A DNA stretch of 64,000 nucleotides from Crocodylus rhombifer (lineage: Eukaryota; Chordata; Crocodylia; Crocodylidae): contig JAVSML010024426.1 of NCBI GenBank assembly GCA_038503035.1, positions 126,607 to 190,606 of the forward strand. The letters run 5' to 3'. Below, piece after piece: positions 1-10,835 of the stretch; positions within the stretch are counted from its first letter, which is position 1, and each line of letters begins with the position of its first letter. The notes under the pieces were generated by a model. The model did not search any database, was not told where the DNA came from, and saw only the letters and a list, made by a program, of their open reading frames with translations. Position numbers and translations under genes: made by a program.

Positions 1-439
1 TGCCCTGCAGCTGGATTCGGCTGGCGAGGCCAGCACCGCAGGCCGGGCCCATGGACTGACCCAGCCAGGGCACCGCTGATCTACAGGACCCCAGCTCGGG
101 ATCGCAGACCCGCTGAGGGGCTCTCTGCCACCGGGGCCCGGGACACACGTTCAGTTGGCAGCGTGACAGGAACAGCTAAGAAGCTATTACACATTTTTTG
201 CGCATTTGTGCTTATTCCTCATTTTGGGACATCGTTAAGTGCTATAATGTGTAGCCAGGTCACAACTTCAGATGTGCTGAATGGGTTGAGCATGCCATAA
301 GTGTAACGTGTGACAGAGGCTATAGGTGTCACAGGGAAAGGCCCGATGAAGGAAATGAGCAGAAGCGTGCTTCATTCAGCACCTGGCCATGGCCCAAGCA
401 CACCCCTGTGCATCCCGAAGTTCTCCTCTCCACGGGGAT
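1..439. other. Intergenic, GC-rich start
   Basis: The first ~170 bases are GC-rich with several CpGs and then turn AT-rich. No exon, RNA gene or clear repeat family recognised. Confidence 0.4.
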
Positions 440-455
440 TTGGCAAGCACTGACC

Positions 456-640
456 CTAAAATATCCCAGACAGATGCTGACTCAGTTCTGCCTTGAAAAC
501 CTCCAGTGCAGGGTACGCCGTGGCTCCCCCGGGCTGCCTGTTCTGTTGTTTGGAAGTCATCCCTGAGTTTTGCTCCAAAGCTGATTTCCTGTGGTTTAAC
601 CCCATTGCCTTATCCCTTGTCTTCTGCAGCCAGGTCCTTC
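456..640 (-). repeat. CR1 LINE fragment
   Basis: The complementary strand reads like the end of CR1: a decayed 'lead-in' about ordering of the message, then a block equivalent to 'ctggaggttttcaaggc' and 'ctgtctgggat'. Its conceptual translation ends ALEVFKAELSQHLSGIF, the usual CR1 3'-tail style. Strongly diverged. Confidence 0.6.
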
Positions 641-1171
641 CCTCTCCGTTGTGGCAGCCCTCCACATGTTTGGAAACTGCTATCATGCCTCACTTCCATG
701 TCCCATCAGAGGGCTCCAGGTTCAGACTCGGTCTCCTGTTTGCTTATCAACCACCTGGCCGGGGCAAGCGAGCAGCGAAGGAGCAGGGTCTGCAGATGAG
801 GCAGGCGTTTGATCGAGGAAGGGATGGGAAGCATGATGCCGACATTCAGGGGATACCCAACAAGGCAGAGACTGGGCAATGCAATGGCAGAGAAAACCAG
901 CACTCATGGATGCAATCGTGCAGCTCTGCAGGGAAAATGCGAGTCTCCCGTGCCTGTTGCAGTGCCCTTAATAAAACCCTGTCTGCTCCAGGAAGGGAGG
1001 GAGGCATCGCCGTGGCCAAGTCAGTAGAAATCTCAGCTTCAGAGGCAGCCGCAGTCAAATTTGCAAACCAGATGGCTATGGTGCATATAAGGATAAGATG
1101 AAGAATGATGCGGGCAATATCACACAATCACAATGAGGGCTGGAGGGACATCAGGAGGTCACCAGACCTAG

Positions 1172-1463
1172 TTTGTTCACCAGAGCGCCCCAAGGGATGA
1201 CGAGGTCGAACGGTCACAAACTCCTGCAAGACCGTTTCAGGCTGGACATAAGGAAGAATTTCTTTCCTGTCCGAGCCCCCAAGGTCTGGAACAGCCTGCC
1301 AGCAGAGGTGGTTCAAGCACCTACACTGAGCACCTTCAAGAGCAAATTGGATGCTTATCTTGCTGGGATCCTATGACCCCAGCTGACTTCCTGCCCTTTG
1401 GGCGGGGGGCTGGACTCGATGATCTCCCGAGGTCCCTTCCAGCCCTGATGTCTATGAAATCTA
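1172..1463 (+). repeat. CR1 LINE 3' end
   Basis: Clear CR1 3' end in sense: 'caggctggacataaggaaga', then 'aaggtctggaacagcctgcc', 'agcaccttcaagagcaaatt' and the tail 'gaggtcccttccagccctga'. It ends at 'atctag' where an oppositely oriented piece begins. Confidence 0.9.
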
Positions 1464-1535
1464 GTCCAACCCCCTGCTCCGAGCAGGACCGGCCCCAACT
1501 GCATCATCCCAGACAGGGCTTTGTCGAGCCGGGTC
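1462..1535 (-). repeat. CR1 LINE tail fragment
   Basis: 'tagtccaaccccctgctccg' and 'catcccagacagggctttgt' are the reverse complement of a CR1 tail. It abuts the sense copy at 1463 tail to tail. Confidence 0.8.
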
Positions 1536-4500
1536 ACGGGGTGATGATGGGAGATCATTAGCATTGGTCTCCTGTGCCCTCCTCATCCATGCACGCCCCC
1601 AACAGTGCAGCCAGGGAGCATTGCACACGGGGAACCAGCAAGCCACAAAATCCAGGAGCCCATTGCTGGAGAGGTGAAAGCACCTGCAGCTCCCGCAGAA
1701 GGCAGTGGCATTTGGAGAAGCCTGGAATCGGGCCCAGTGTCCCTTTAGCTCCGATTAAGCCCATTCTTTGCCTGCCATCAAGGTTCACTGGCTCCAGATC
1801 GAAGGCAGCTTTCAGAGTTTTTGCTTTTGTATCTCGAACTTGTGAAAAATAACTCGCCTGAGATATAATTGCAGGTGTACCGCCTTGCTAATGATGCTTG
1901 GGATGAGCAGAACGGCACTAAGAGAGAGGCTACAGGCAGCAATGAAAGACTCCAACTGGGCCAGTGACCTTTGGGAAAGTGAGCTTTCTCCTCTAACAAT
2001 TTATTAGCTGTTGACAACTTGTCTCATTACTGCTCTATCTTGGTATCCAGCATGTGGACCAGGTCATTGTGAAGTCATGCAGGGAAGTATTCATCTGGCT
2101 TTTGAAAGCATGAATGACTTATTTTTTTGCATGTTAAATAGCTGTCGCTGGGTGGCCTTGCACGGAGAACGTCTCGCCACGGAGCCCGTTTCCTTCTAAC
2201 AGAAACCTGGATGCCGACAAACCAACTTACTGCCCGGGGTAACCTCAAATATGTCCTTTCAGCTAACACCCAGGGCACCACCTCTTTGAAACCACCCTAG
2301 AGAGGCCGCGCAGGGCCTCAGGCCCCTGCAACACGTTACATATATGACGCACTTGACTGGTGAAGGTTGCAGTAACTTTAGACCGGCCACATGTGCAAAG
2401 TATTGATCATACCATAAAAATGACGCTCCAAAAGAGCCAACCCACTACAAAGTCAGTGCTTGAAAAAGTGCAACTCCAGAGCTGGTTTCGATGCAGCTTT
2501 CCTTCAAACATGCAGCGGGTCCGTCAGACGAAGCAGGGACGCTATCGCTGAGCAGCATCGGCACGTTGGATCACGGAGACTGCAAAGCAGGCTCCCACCC
2601 TCTGTGATTTTTTTCTATCCATTTATTGAGTTACCGCCCTTAAAGCCATGCCTTGGAGTAAGAAAGTAATGTTATAACTCGGTAGGTAACTGTCCTTGGA
2701 GCTCTCTCTCATGCTCTCGTGTTGTCAGAGTAAAATAATGTCACTTCTAGCCTCACCATCATTGCATGTGACTGCCTTTTTCTTGGGAAATGTTCCCATC
2801 CCCCCATCACAACTCAGTTCAGAGAAAGCGTCCAACACGTGGCAAAGCAAATGCACACACGTGCACTCTCTTTCCAGGAGGCCAGCTCCCAGTTTCCCCA
2901 GAAAATACATCCACAGGGCACATTGACCTCACAACACGGTTAACTAGGAGGCAAGGCAATGTTCAATGCAATCTTGGCCTAAGCCATAGATTTTTATGGA
3001 CCATATGTTGTGTGTCACTCTCATGCCCACAACAAACAAATTAAATAATATTTCTTTGCCAAACAGCTTCTTTCTGCAGAACTCAGAAGAACTGCAGTCC
3101 TAGGAAGTCCAGAGAAATGAGTAACTTGACGCCAATGAAGAGGAAACCCATTGATGTTGGAAGCTTTGCTTTGTTCATGCTTGGGAGCACTGGCCGTTTC
3201 AGCTTGTTCCCAGGAATGCCATCAGTACATGTGGGTCAGTCCCGGTGCAAAGACTAAGGCAAAGATAACAAAACAGGGTTTTTTTCACCCCTCAGCCCGA
3301 CTTGCAGCATCCAAGACTCGAGCAGAGGAAGCAGCAGCTGGTCCTTGCTAGCTGCAAACCTCACCGATGCTCTGGACACCCCCAGGGAGAGGTGTGGCGG
3401 CACCGCCGCTCTGCTCCCCAGAATTAATAGCTTTTTAGTTCCCCAAATAAAACCCTCCTACTGTAAACCAATGCGATTTTGGGAGGGGTGAAAAAAAAGG
3501 ATGCTCAGGGGACTTCTTTTGCCTTCTTAAAAAGTAAAAAGGGGGACATTTAGATGAGAAGCTGAAATGCTTTGATAAAGGTTGTTGCTAGCCAGATTTC
3601 TTGTAATTGGATCCAGATCAGCTGCAGACCCAGGTCTGAATCCAGACCCCAAACAGCTGTTGAATCCCACTTGAATTGGAGGAGACCTTTCCCTCCCCCC
3701 TTATTTCCAGCATATTGGAGTCTGAGAAAGGGCTGGCTGCCTAGAGGAAGGTCACTCACCTGCCAGTAGACAGACAGCACACTGAATACCTGCTCAAAGG
3801 AGCAATGAGTTTAAAATGTACGTACACTGAACTTTTCCAAATACTCCCTCTACAGCCCTCCGTTCCACTCCTGGGACTTCCCTGCACACACCCCGGGGCT
3901 CACAGCATCATTGCAACACCCGGCCAACACCACCGCACCAGTAAACTGAACCCAAAGTCTGAACACCGAGCCAGAGGCTTAAGCAGGGAATCGGAGAGCC
4001 AGACGAGCTACCGGGACAGGAGCCGCAATAAGCTGTGCAGCAAGGCGCAGGTGCTGGAGGGGTTCCTGGAAGAGGTCCATTGTGTCCACCCACTTTGTCA
4101 CCACAAGAAAAACCAGGACCGGTTGCAGCCCAGGATCCCAGGACTTTCCTCTCCGCGCAGGGACTGCCTGGCCGAGCGAGGGTCTGTCTGCGCCATGTCA
4201 ACCAGGCCGAGCACGCCCGTCCCAGAGTCCGCCAGTGCCCTCTCCCCATTGCCAGCCTCGGCCAACCCCGAGGGGCCTGGGCCAAGAAGCGTGGCCACGC
4301 AGGAGCCCCACAGCCTGTTTCTGGGTGACCGTAGCGTGAACCTTTGCAGATGCGACAACCGGCTTAGTCAGCAAAGTAAAGGAAACCATCAAACACAATT
4401 AAGCATAGCACAAGGCTGGAAAGGAAACATTATAAGGGAAGACTACATTAACTAATCCAAATAAGATAAAGCTATGATTTAGTGTAAGATGTTAGTAGTA

Positions 4501-6724
4501 ATGATTGATGTAACCAAATGTACTAATGTTAATTGTGCTATACTAGATATATTTTGGTTAAGATGCTTAGATAATTTGTAAAAACAAAAAACAGCCTGTC
4601 AGAAACAAACATAAACTAAGGTAAAGAAGAAGCAGGCTGGTGTTGAGCAGGGAGGAAGAGAGATAAATCCTCTCTTCCTTTCCCAAGGATACAAATCCCA
4701 ACTCACAGCAGCCTCCCAAGGCCACACAAGACCTGGTCCCGTCCAGTTCCAAAAGTTTCAGAAACAAAGACATTTAAATAAAACCACTCCAAGGTCATTT
4801 TTTAGAATATTAGATCCACCCCGCTATCAACAAGGGGCACAGGCTGGAGGGAAATTTGGAGAACTCGGCAAATTCAAGCAGACCTCCTGCCACCTCTCAC
4901 GTCACCCTGGCCGGTACAGGGGAGAACCCCACTGTGCGGTTGCAAGAGCCACGTAGACTTTGGGATCGTTTGCTTTTATGCAAAGAAAAGGTCGGGCTCT
5001 GGACTTGTTTCTGCCTCTTTTCTCAGTAGCCAACCTGCACGGTTACCTGTAATCCGGGGAACAAGACCTGGCCAGGCCTCTGCTCTTGCAGCCCTTGGAG
5101 ACCCTCTTCTTGGGTCAGTTTGGAGGAAGGTTGCTCTGCATTACCGCTCCGTGCCAACACGCTGCCTTCAAATCCCCTGCTTGAGCATGTGGTCAACCGA
5201 GGCACCGTTAACTTTCAATGTGTTTGTTTTAGAAATAAGCAGGTAAGTCTGCTCACCTGGAACCGCAAAGCTCAGGCAGCGGTTTGATGCTGGACGCTGG
5301 TGGCAGCGTCAAGTTACTCCCACTGCGCCTGGGCATCGCTACTTAGCAAGGCAGCCAGGAGGGTACATGGCAGCTGGTCACACCAGCACGACAATCAAGG
5401 GATTGTTTTCCAAGCTGGCTTAAGGAGAAACAGATTGCTAGCATCCTTGACTGTGCTGAGCAAACAGCAATGCTTTTCTCGAGAAATGAGGAGGGTATGC
5501 AACTTCCGTTTCTATTTTTATAAGCTCTTAAAGAGGCTTTGCTTTGTTTTCCATTTATTTTGAGATTTTTGGGTTTTCTGACTCCTGGTATATGTGATGG
5601 CTTTTCATAAAAGCATCTTAAATCAAAACTAGAGAGAGGTAAAAAATAGAAAGTTCAAAAGGGCGCAGAATTAAATTGCTAAAACAGGCTGCTGCTGATG
5701 TCAGCAAAACAGCTAGGGTTACACAGGGCACCATGTGGATTCAGGACCCCTGTGGAGTTAACTCTTACTGGAGTTCTGTAACATGAGAGGCCTGTTGCAA
5801 AACTAACATATGAATAATTTTTCGGGGCATGCAAGACAGCACAGTGCTGCTCGGGTCCCAATAACGTGCTAAATAGCCATGTTGTCATTACAGCAGTGCC
5901 TGTTGTAGACTAAAGATGCCTGGGGTTTTTTGCCACCCTTGGAGCTCGACTGCAAAAGGAGGCAACAAGGGCCAAAACTTTCTCCAGTTCAAATGCTTGT
6001 GCATGGCCTCTTTATGGCTGGGATGAATATATTCGCAGCAAAAACAAATGGGCAGGGAGGTTACTTACGCCCGTGCACCTATTGGGGAAACAGCCATGCA
6101 GTAATGACAGCTGGTCTGCAGCTAAATGGCTTTAAAACATTTAGTAGCAGAAGAGTGATGTGATAGCCGTGATGATCCAGAAATACAGCAGCTGTTTGGG
6201 TGAGTTACAAAGCAGTCCCCTAAGGTTTCAGCTCTGGAAACATCTGTGAGCTCCAACTGCAATTCAACATCTGAACAGAGTCGAAAACCCCAATTTCAGG
6301 GGTTTATGTGTCAGCCTCAGAACCTATTTTTCTCCCAAATGTGGTAAGATTTGGGGGGGGTTATTTGTAACTGGTGGGGCAGGGACTTGCAATGAGGGCG
6401 TCCCCGTGCCCGATTTCTGGGTTTAAGGGGATGTGGCGTCAGGGCACAACTCCCGACTGCGCTCTTGGGAGCGCTGTGGGAGCAGCAGGCGTAACCCAAG
6501 TGGATTAAGGTCATAAATGGAGTAAGTGGCAAGTACATACCAGCACTTCTCACCCTCCCCCCACTTTTGCTTTACTTTGGATGATTTCAGGTACAACCTA
6601 AGTATATACACCTGCTCATCAACAGTCAGAAAGTTGAGAGAGACAGAACCCAAACAGTCAAAGCAGAAAGGTTCAAAGCCCTCCCTGCAGAGACTGTGTT
6701 GTATCAGATTCATAAATCAGGTGG
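1536..6724. other. Intergenic, no gene recognised
   Basis: Mostly unique-looking sequence. A GC-rich, CpG-containing patch lies at 3840-4340 and contains an open frame of 216 codons with no recognisable domain. No splice-flanked conserved exon found. Short poly-T and poly-A runs only. Confidence 0.5.
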
Positions 6725-6978
6725 CAGGGAGCTCAGAAGATGACATCTAGTCCAACCCTCTGCTCACACCAGAACCAGCCTCAGTCCAGCAAAGGCTTCA
6801 TCCAACCGGGTCTTAAACACCTCCAAGGACAGAGAGGCCACCACCTGTCTGGGTCACCCATGCCAGGGCTTCACCACCCTCCTAGTGAGAAAGTTTTTCC
6901 TAATATCTGACCTCAACGTCCCTTGCTGCAACTTCAGCCCATTGCTCCTTGTCCTGTCACCTTGTCCCCACTGAGATC
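6725..6978 (-). repeat. CR1 LINE 3' region
   Basis: Antisense CR1: 'tctagtccaaccctctgctc', 'tcttaaacacctccaaggac', 'agaaagtttttcctaatatc' and 'cattgctccttgtcctgtca' are the standard reverse-strand words. About 250 bp, moderately diverged. Confidence 0.9.
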
Positions 6979-7439
6979 ATGCTGGGAAAGTGGAAAGAGC
7001 AGAGGGTGGAAACCAGTGGGTCAAGACTGCTGTGTCAGAGATCAGCCCTAAATGGTGGACAAAAAAGGTGAGGGCTGGGCTCTTGAACCCAGTGCTCCTT
7101 TTGGGGGTCCATTGTTGACCGAGCCAGCAAGGAGGATATATAATTTGCCGCTATCACCAACAGCTGCAGGACTAAAAGCTTTTTTGGGGGCTGACGTCCC
7201 CACCTCTTGTGAGCCTTCATCCGTGAAAGGTGCCAAGTGATCCAGGCAGCATCAAGCAGCACCTCGGCTTGCTTTGGCTCAGGGGAACACCTCTTTGAGA
7301 ATGAGATTTGAGCTCCTGGTCTTGCTCTTCCCTCCCATGCTGTCCCTTTTTTTGCTTTTTGCCTGTTTAATGGGAGTCGCTCTAATTAAAGCATCCCCAC
7401 CCCACCCCACCCCATCCCCGGAGAACGTGTAAAAGTGCC

Positions 7440-7551
7440 CCGTGCTCTTTAGTTTATGTGCATCAAGACAGGGTAATGTGCATTTTCCTAGCACCTCACA
7501 ATGCAGGTACTAAATTTAATGTGCATTATCGAAAGCAAATGTAGATGCACC
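7440..7551. mobile_element. Fragment of miniature element (15872 family)
   Basis: 'tttaatgtgcattatc', 'cctcacaatgcaggtactaa' and 'aaatgtagatgcacct' match one end of the composite element at 15872-16557, including the inner 'tacctc..gaggtacta' motif. Truncated at its lower end. Confidence 0.65.
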
Positions 7552-7654
7552 TCTTGTGACTCTTACTGCCAGAGTATAACCAAAATTAAAATTAGAAACT
7601 GGAAACTGGCACAGACGAGGGGAATACCTGTGGTTATGTTGGACAGGCTAGAAA

Positions 7655-7765
7655 ACTTCATAGTTTCGTAGCTGGTCGGGTCGGAAGGGACCCGAGGAGA
7701 TCATCAAGTCCGACCCCCTGCCTTGGCAGGAAAGAGTACTGGGGTCAAACGACCCCGGCAAGGTG
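7655..7765 (-). repeat. CR1 LINE tail fragment
   Basis: 'gtcggaagggacccgaggag', 'atcatcaagtccgaccccct' and 'gagtactggggtcaaacgac' are a crocodilian-style CR1 tail in antisense. Confidence 0.8.
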
Positions 7766-9902
7766 GCTTAATGGGGCTGAGCCAAATGCTCTGCAGCGAG
7801 GAAGAAACGAGATGTTCAGTTCGATGGAGCCCCGGGCTGCCAGTCTCAACCTGCAGTGAACTATGCTGAGCACGGAGATCAGCAAACAGTTCTGTGCTGT
7901 GCGAGGCGGGACCGGCACTTGGACGGCGACAGGAAACAACACGTTCACAGAATTCGACCAGAATACCATGTTCACGGGCCACGTGACTTTCTTGGAAAAT
8001 AACTGTTTACACAACTTGAGCCAAAGCACAACTGCTGGCTGTAGCATCTTCATTGCAACACTGTGGAAACGCCCTGCTGAGGGGAAGTCCAGAGACAGCC
8101 TGCCATTTGAGAGAAGGGATTACCAATGCTACTGTGCACCAAGCTTACTCTGAGAATGGCTGCTTTTAAATGCACCTTTACAGCTTTGTAAGTTTTTTTT
8201 TGTTGGTATCAATCACCCAGCCCCAGCTTTTTACTGTTTTCACAGCTAACGTGCCCCTAAATGAATGGAGGGAAGTTATCAAGGATTCCAGCTACTTCTC
8301 CAAAATGCTCCTCAATCTGAAACACTTCAGCAACTATTCATCCAGAAGCCTAGACAGGGAAGTGCATTACTTATTAAGTTTCTGAGAGATGTGAGGCTTA
8401 GGGGAGCATTCACACACTTGAAAGAGCAGATGGCTGAAACGAGTTTCTCAGCAGCCTCTAAACTCGTCTCTGCCTGTCGTCCGTCAGGAACACGCAACGT
8501 TCCTGCAAACACATTTTCACTAAATCGGAATCTGTTTCTAATGGACTCACGTGAACAGAAAAGAGGGTAAAATTTGCAACAAATATTATTAATGTGGCTG
8601 GAATAGTTTCAATAGGGAAATTAAGAAACAAAAGCCACTGAACTCTGGGGGCCCAGAAACTGAAGTGCCTATATCGAAAAACATAGCCAGCTGCAGGTAC
8701 CAAAGCTATCCTGTTACCTTTGCATGCTGTAATTCGGAAGGTAAATACCACCCTGTGTGGGGGCACCGGGTAACAGGGACTTGGAAGAAGGACCGGGAAG
8801 CAATGCTGCAACAAGAAGTGCTGCAGGCCAGGAGCAGCCACACCAGTATCCCTACCTGTGGTGGGGGAACCACTGGGTGCACGTGCTGGGGCCAATAATA
8901 AAGCCCATTCTTTTCGAACGTAGCGCGTTCACAAGAAACTCCATGAAGAAGTGGATGGGCTGCTATGGCCTGCGATGGCACTTGCCAGGCAAAGCTGTTA
9001 GGCTGGATAGCACAGAAACAGCACGAAGGAGAATCGGATGCTCTGCTCCAGGCGATGCACACGTGTCACTTCTGCTTTCAGGATCAAATTCCAGGGTCGA
9101 CCTGAGCCTTCAGCGGCCCACACGTTACAGCCGGAGAGAAGACAAGCTAGGGAGCAGTACGGGGGGAAGCACTCCTTGCGGATCCACCGTTACGAGTTAG
9201 TCCCTACACCTACAAATATTCACAGCGCTTTATAAACTCACCACATTAAAATGCCAATTAAAATAGCTAAAGAATTATTGCATATGGGCTGGTCATTAAA
9301 ACATTTTCCCATGTTAAAGGGAGTTCTGTTAAAAGGATATGCAAAGAGAAATCTCCAACATAACTTTTCTGAAGTTGGTGGGTAACAAATATCTTCTAAT
9401 TCTACTTTGACTGTCCTTGTGATTAGCCTCAAGTTATTCTACAGTAATGTTAATCATTAATTTATGAAGGCAATAACCAACTGACAGTTTAAACTGGAAC
9501 ATAAGCACCATAATTTTCTCTTTGGCTGATTAATCAGAACATTATTATTATTACTATTACTATTTCCATCTCAACAGAGCTCTCATTTAGAAATAAAGCA
9601 AACAAATAATCACATTTCATTTTTGGGAATAGCTTTGACGTGTAAATAACATGGCAACCATCATAAAAACTTGATTTTGTTACAAAAATGTATAAGTGAT
9701 TTCTAATTGCAATCTAAAAGACAATTAGAATACTTGATCAATAATTTCAGTTTAATATGGTCTCACAATCCATACAATTTTGTGATATTTTGAAGGATGT
9801 TTTGAATATTGTTAAGTAACGGCACAAAAATCTGTCCCCTCCCCTCGCCCATTTCTTCTGTAAACTCTTATTCCTTCGTATTTGTATTTTGGCTATCCGG
9901 AT
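7766..9902. other. Intergenic, no gene recognised
   Basis: Mixed composition with two modest open frames (145 and 147 codons) that show no domain, no codon bias and no splice context. Nothing else recognised. Confidence 0.45.
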
Positions 9903-9962
9903 TGAGACTATCTACATCATACCACATGCAGGTCCCTTCTGGCCCTCCTTTCCTATGATGCT
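9903..9962 (+). repeat. Possible CR1 tail
   Basis: 'gcaggtcccttctggccctc' followed by 'ttcctatgatgctatg' resembles a decayed CR1 3' tail in sense. Short and weak. Confidence 0.4.
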
Positions 9963-10082
9963 ATGCTCTGAATGAGAGCACATAACACAGGACTATTGTT
10001 AAGAGATTGCCTATGCTGACAAGTGCTGCAGACATCAAACATAAATGGAAAGTTAAACTTTCTTTTGCAAGTCTCATGTCTG

Positions 10083-10175
10083 ATTTCATAGATTTCATAG
10101 ACATTAGGGCTGGAAGGGACCTCAGAAGATCACTGAGTCCAGCCCCTGGCCCAAAGGGCAGGAAGTCAAGGATAA
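10083..10175 (-). repeat. CR1 LINE tail fragment
   Basis: 'gatttcatagacattagggc', 'tggaagggacctcagaagat' and 'cactgagtccagcccctggc' are the reverse complement of the CR1 tail seen at 1380-1463. Little diverged. Confidence 0.88.
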
Positions 10176-10734
10176 AGGAACAGGAAGCAGAACGGACCCA
10201 GACACGACTGGTGTGTGCACGCAGAGCAGACAGAGGTGAATACAAAGGCATCAGCATCACCACCTAAGATTAGGAGACTTTAAAGGAACTGCTGCGTAAA
10301 TGATATTGCTTAACCAAATTAAAAGCAAGCAGGTCTTGCAATAAAGATACTCTAGACAAGGTACTCTGAGTTCAAAGGGCTCACAGCTTGCCTGCTCTAA
10401 ACACCTTTACTAATACAATGATATAATGCATACACCAGGCAAAGGAACCTGCCTTTTCTATAGCTGCTATCAGAGCATTACTTGCAGGTGATCATGAAAC
10501 TAAGCACAGCCCTTGTCTGAGTCCTGTTCCCAGCAGGTGACAACCTACACAGAAATGGTTAAATAATTTCTCTCTGGATCCCCCGGTCCAATATGTTATC
10601 CCTTTCCCGCAGAAATGGATGCACTGAGAGTCCCATGAGCTCGCAGTTTTCTCTGGAAATATATCCACATGGAAAATGCAAATGTGTAGCTTACTGGAAT
10701 TCCTTTATAGGGCAGAGACTAACCCCTGTGAACT

Positions 10735-10835
10735 TAGGAAGGCCAGACCAGAAAGGACCACCTTGTCCAGTTCTCTGCATGAAGCCACGTTGTGTCTGTG
10801 CTTTCAGAAAACAACAGGCCCTTCCAAAACAGGAA
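10735..10835 (-). repeat. Possible old CR1 fragment
   Basis: 'ggccagaccagaaaggacca' and 'cttgtccagttctctgcatg' have the layout of an antisense CR1 tail but are diverged. Confidence 0.4.

Noticed and set aside
493..1101. 202-codon plus-strand open frame
   Set aside because: Overlaps an antisense CR1 piece, has no domain or codon pattern, and lacks splice context.
3805..4455. 216-codon plus-strand open frame in the GC-rich patch
   Set aside because: GC-rich DNA is poor in stops; the opposite strand and other frames are also open, and the protein resembles nothing I recognise.
8458..9200. 145- and 147-codon overlapping frames on opposite strands
   Set aside because: Mutually overlapping, no motif. 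A faint zinc-finger-like 'H...RIHRYE' look in one frame has no C2H2 spacing.
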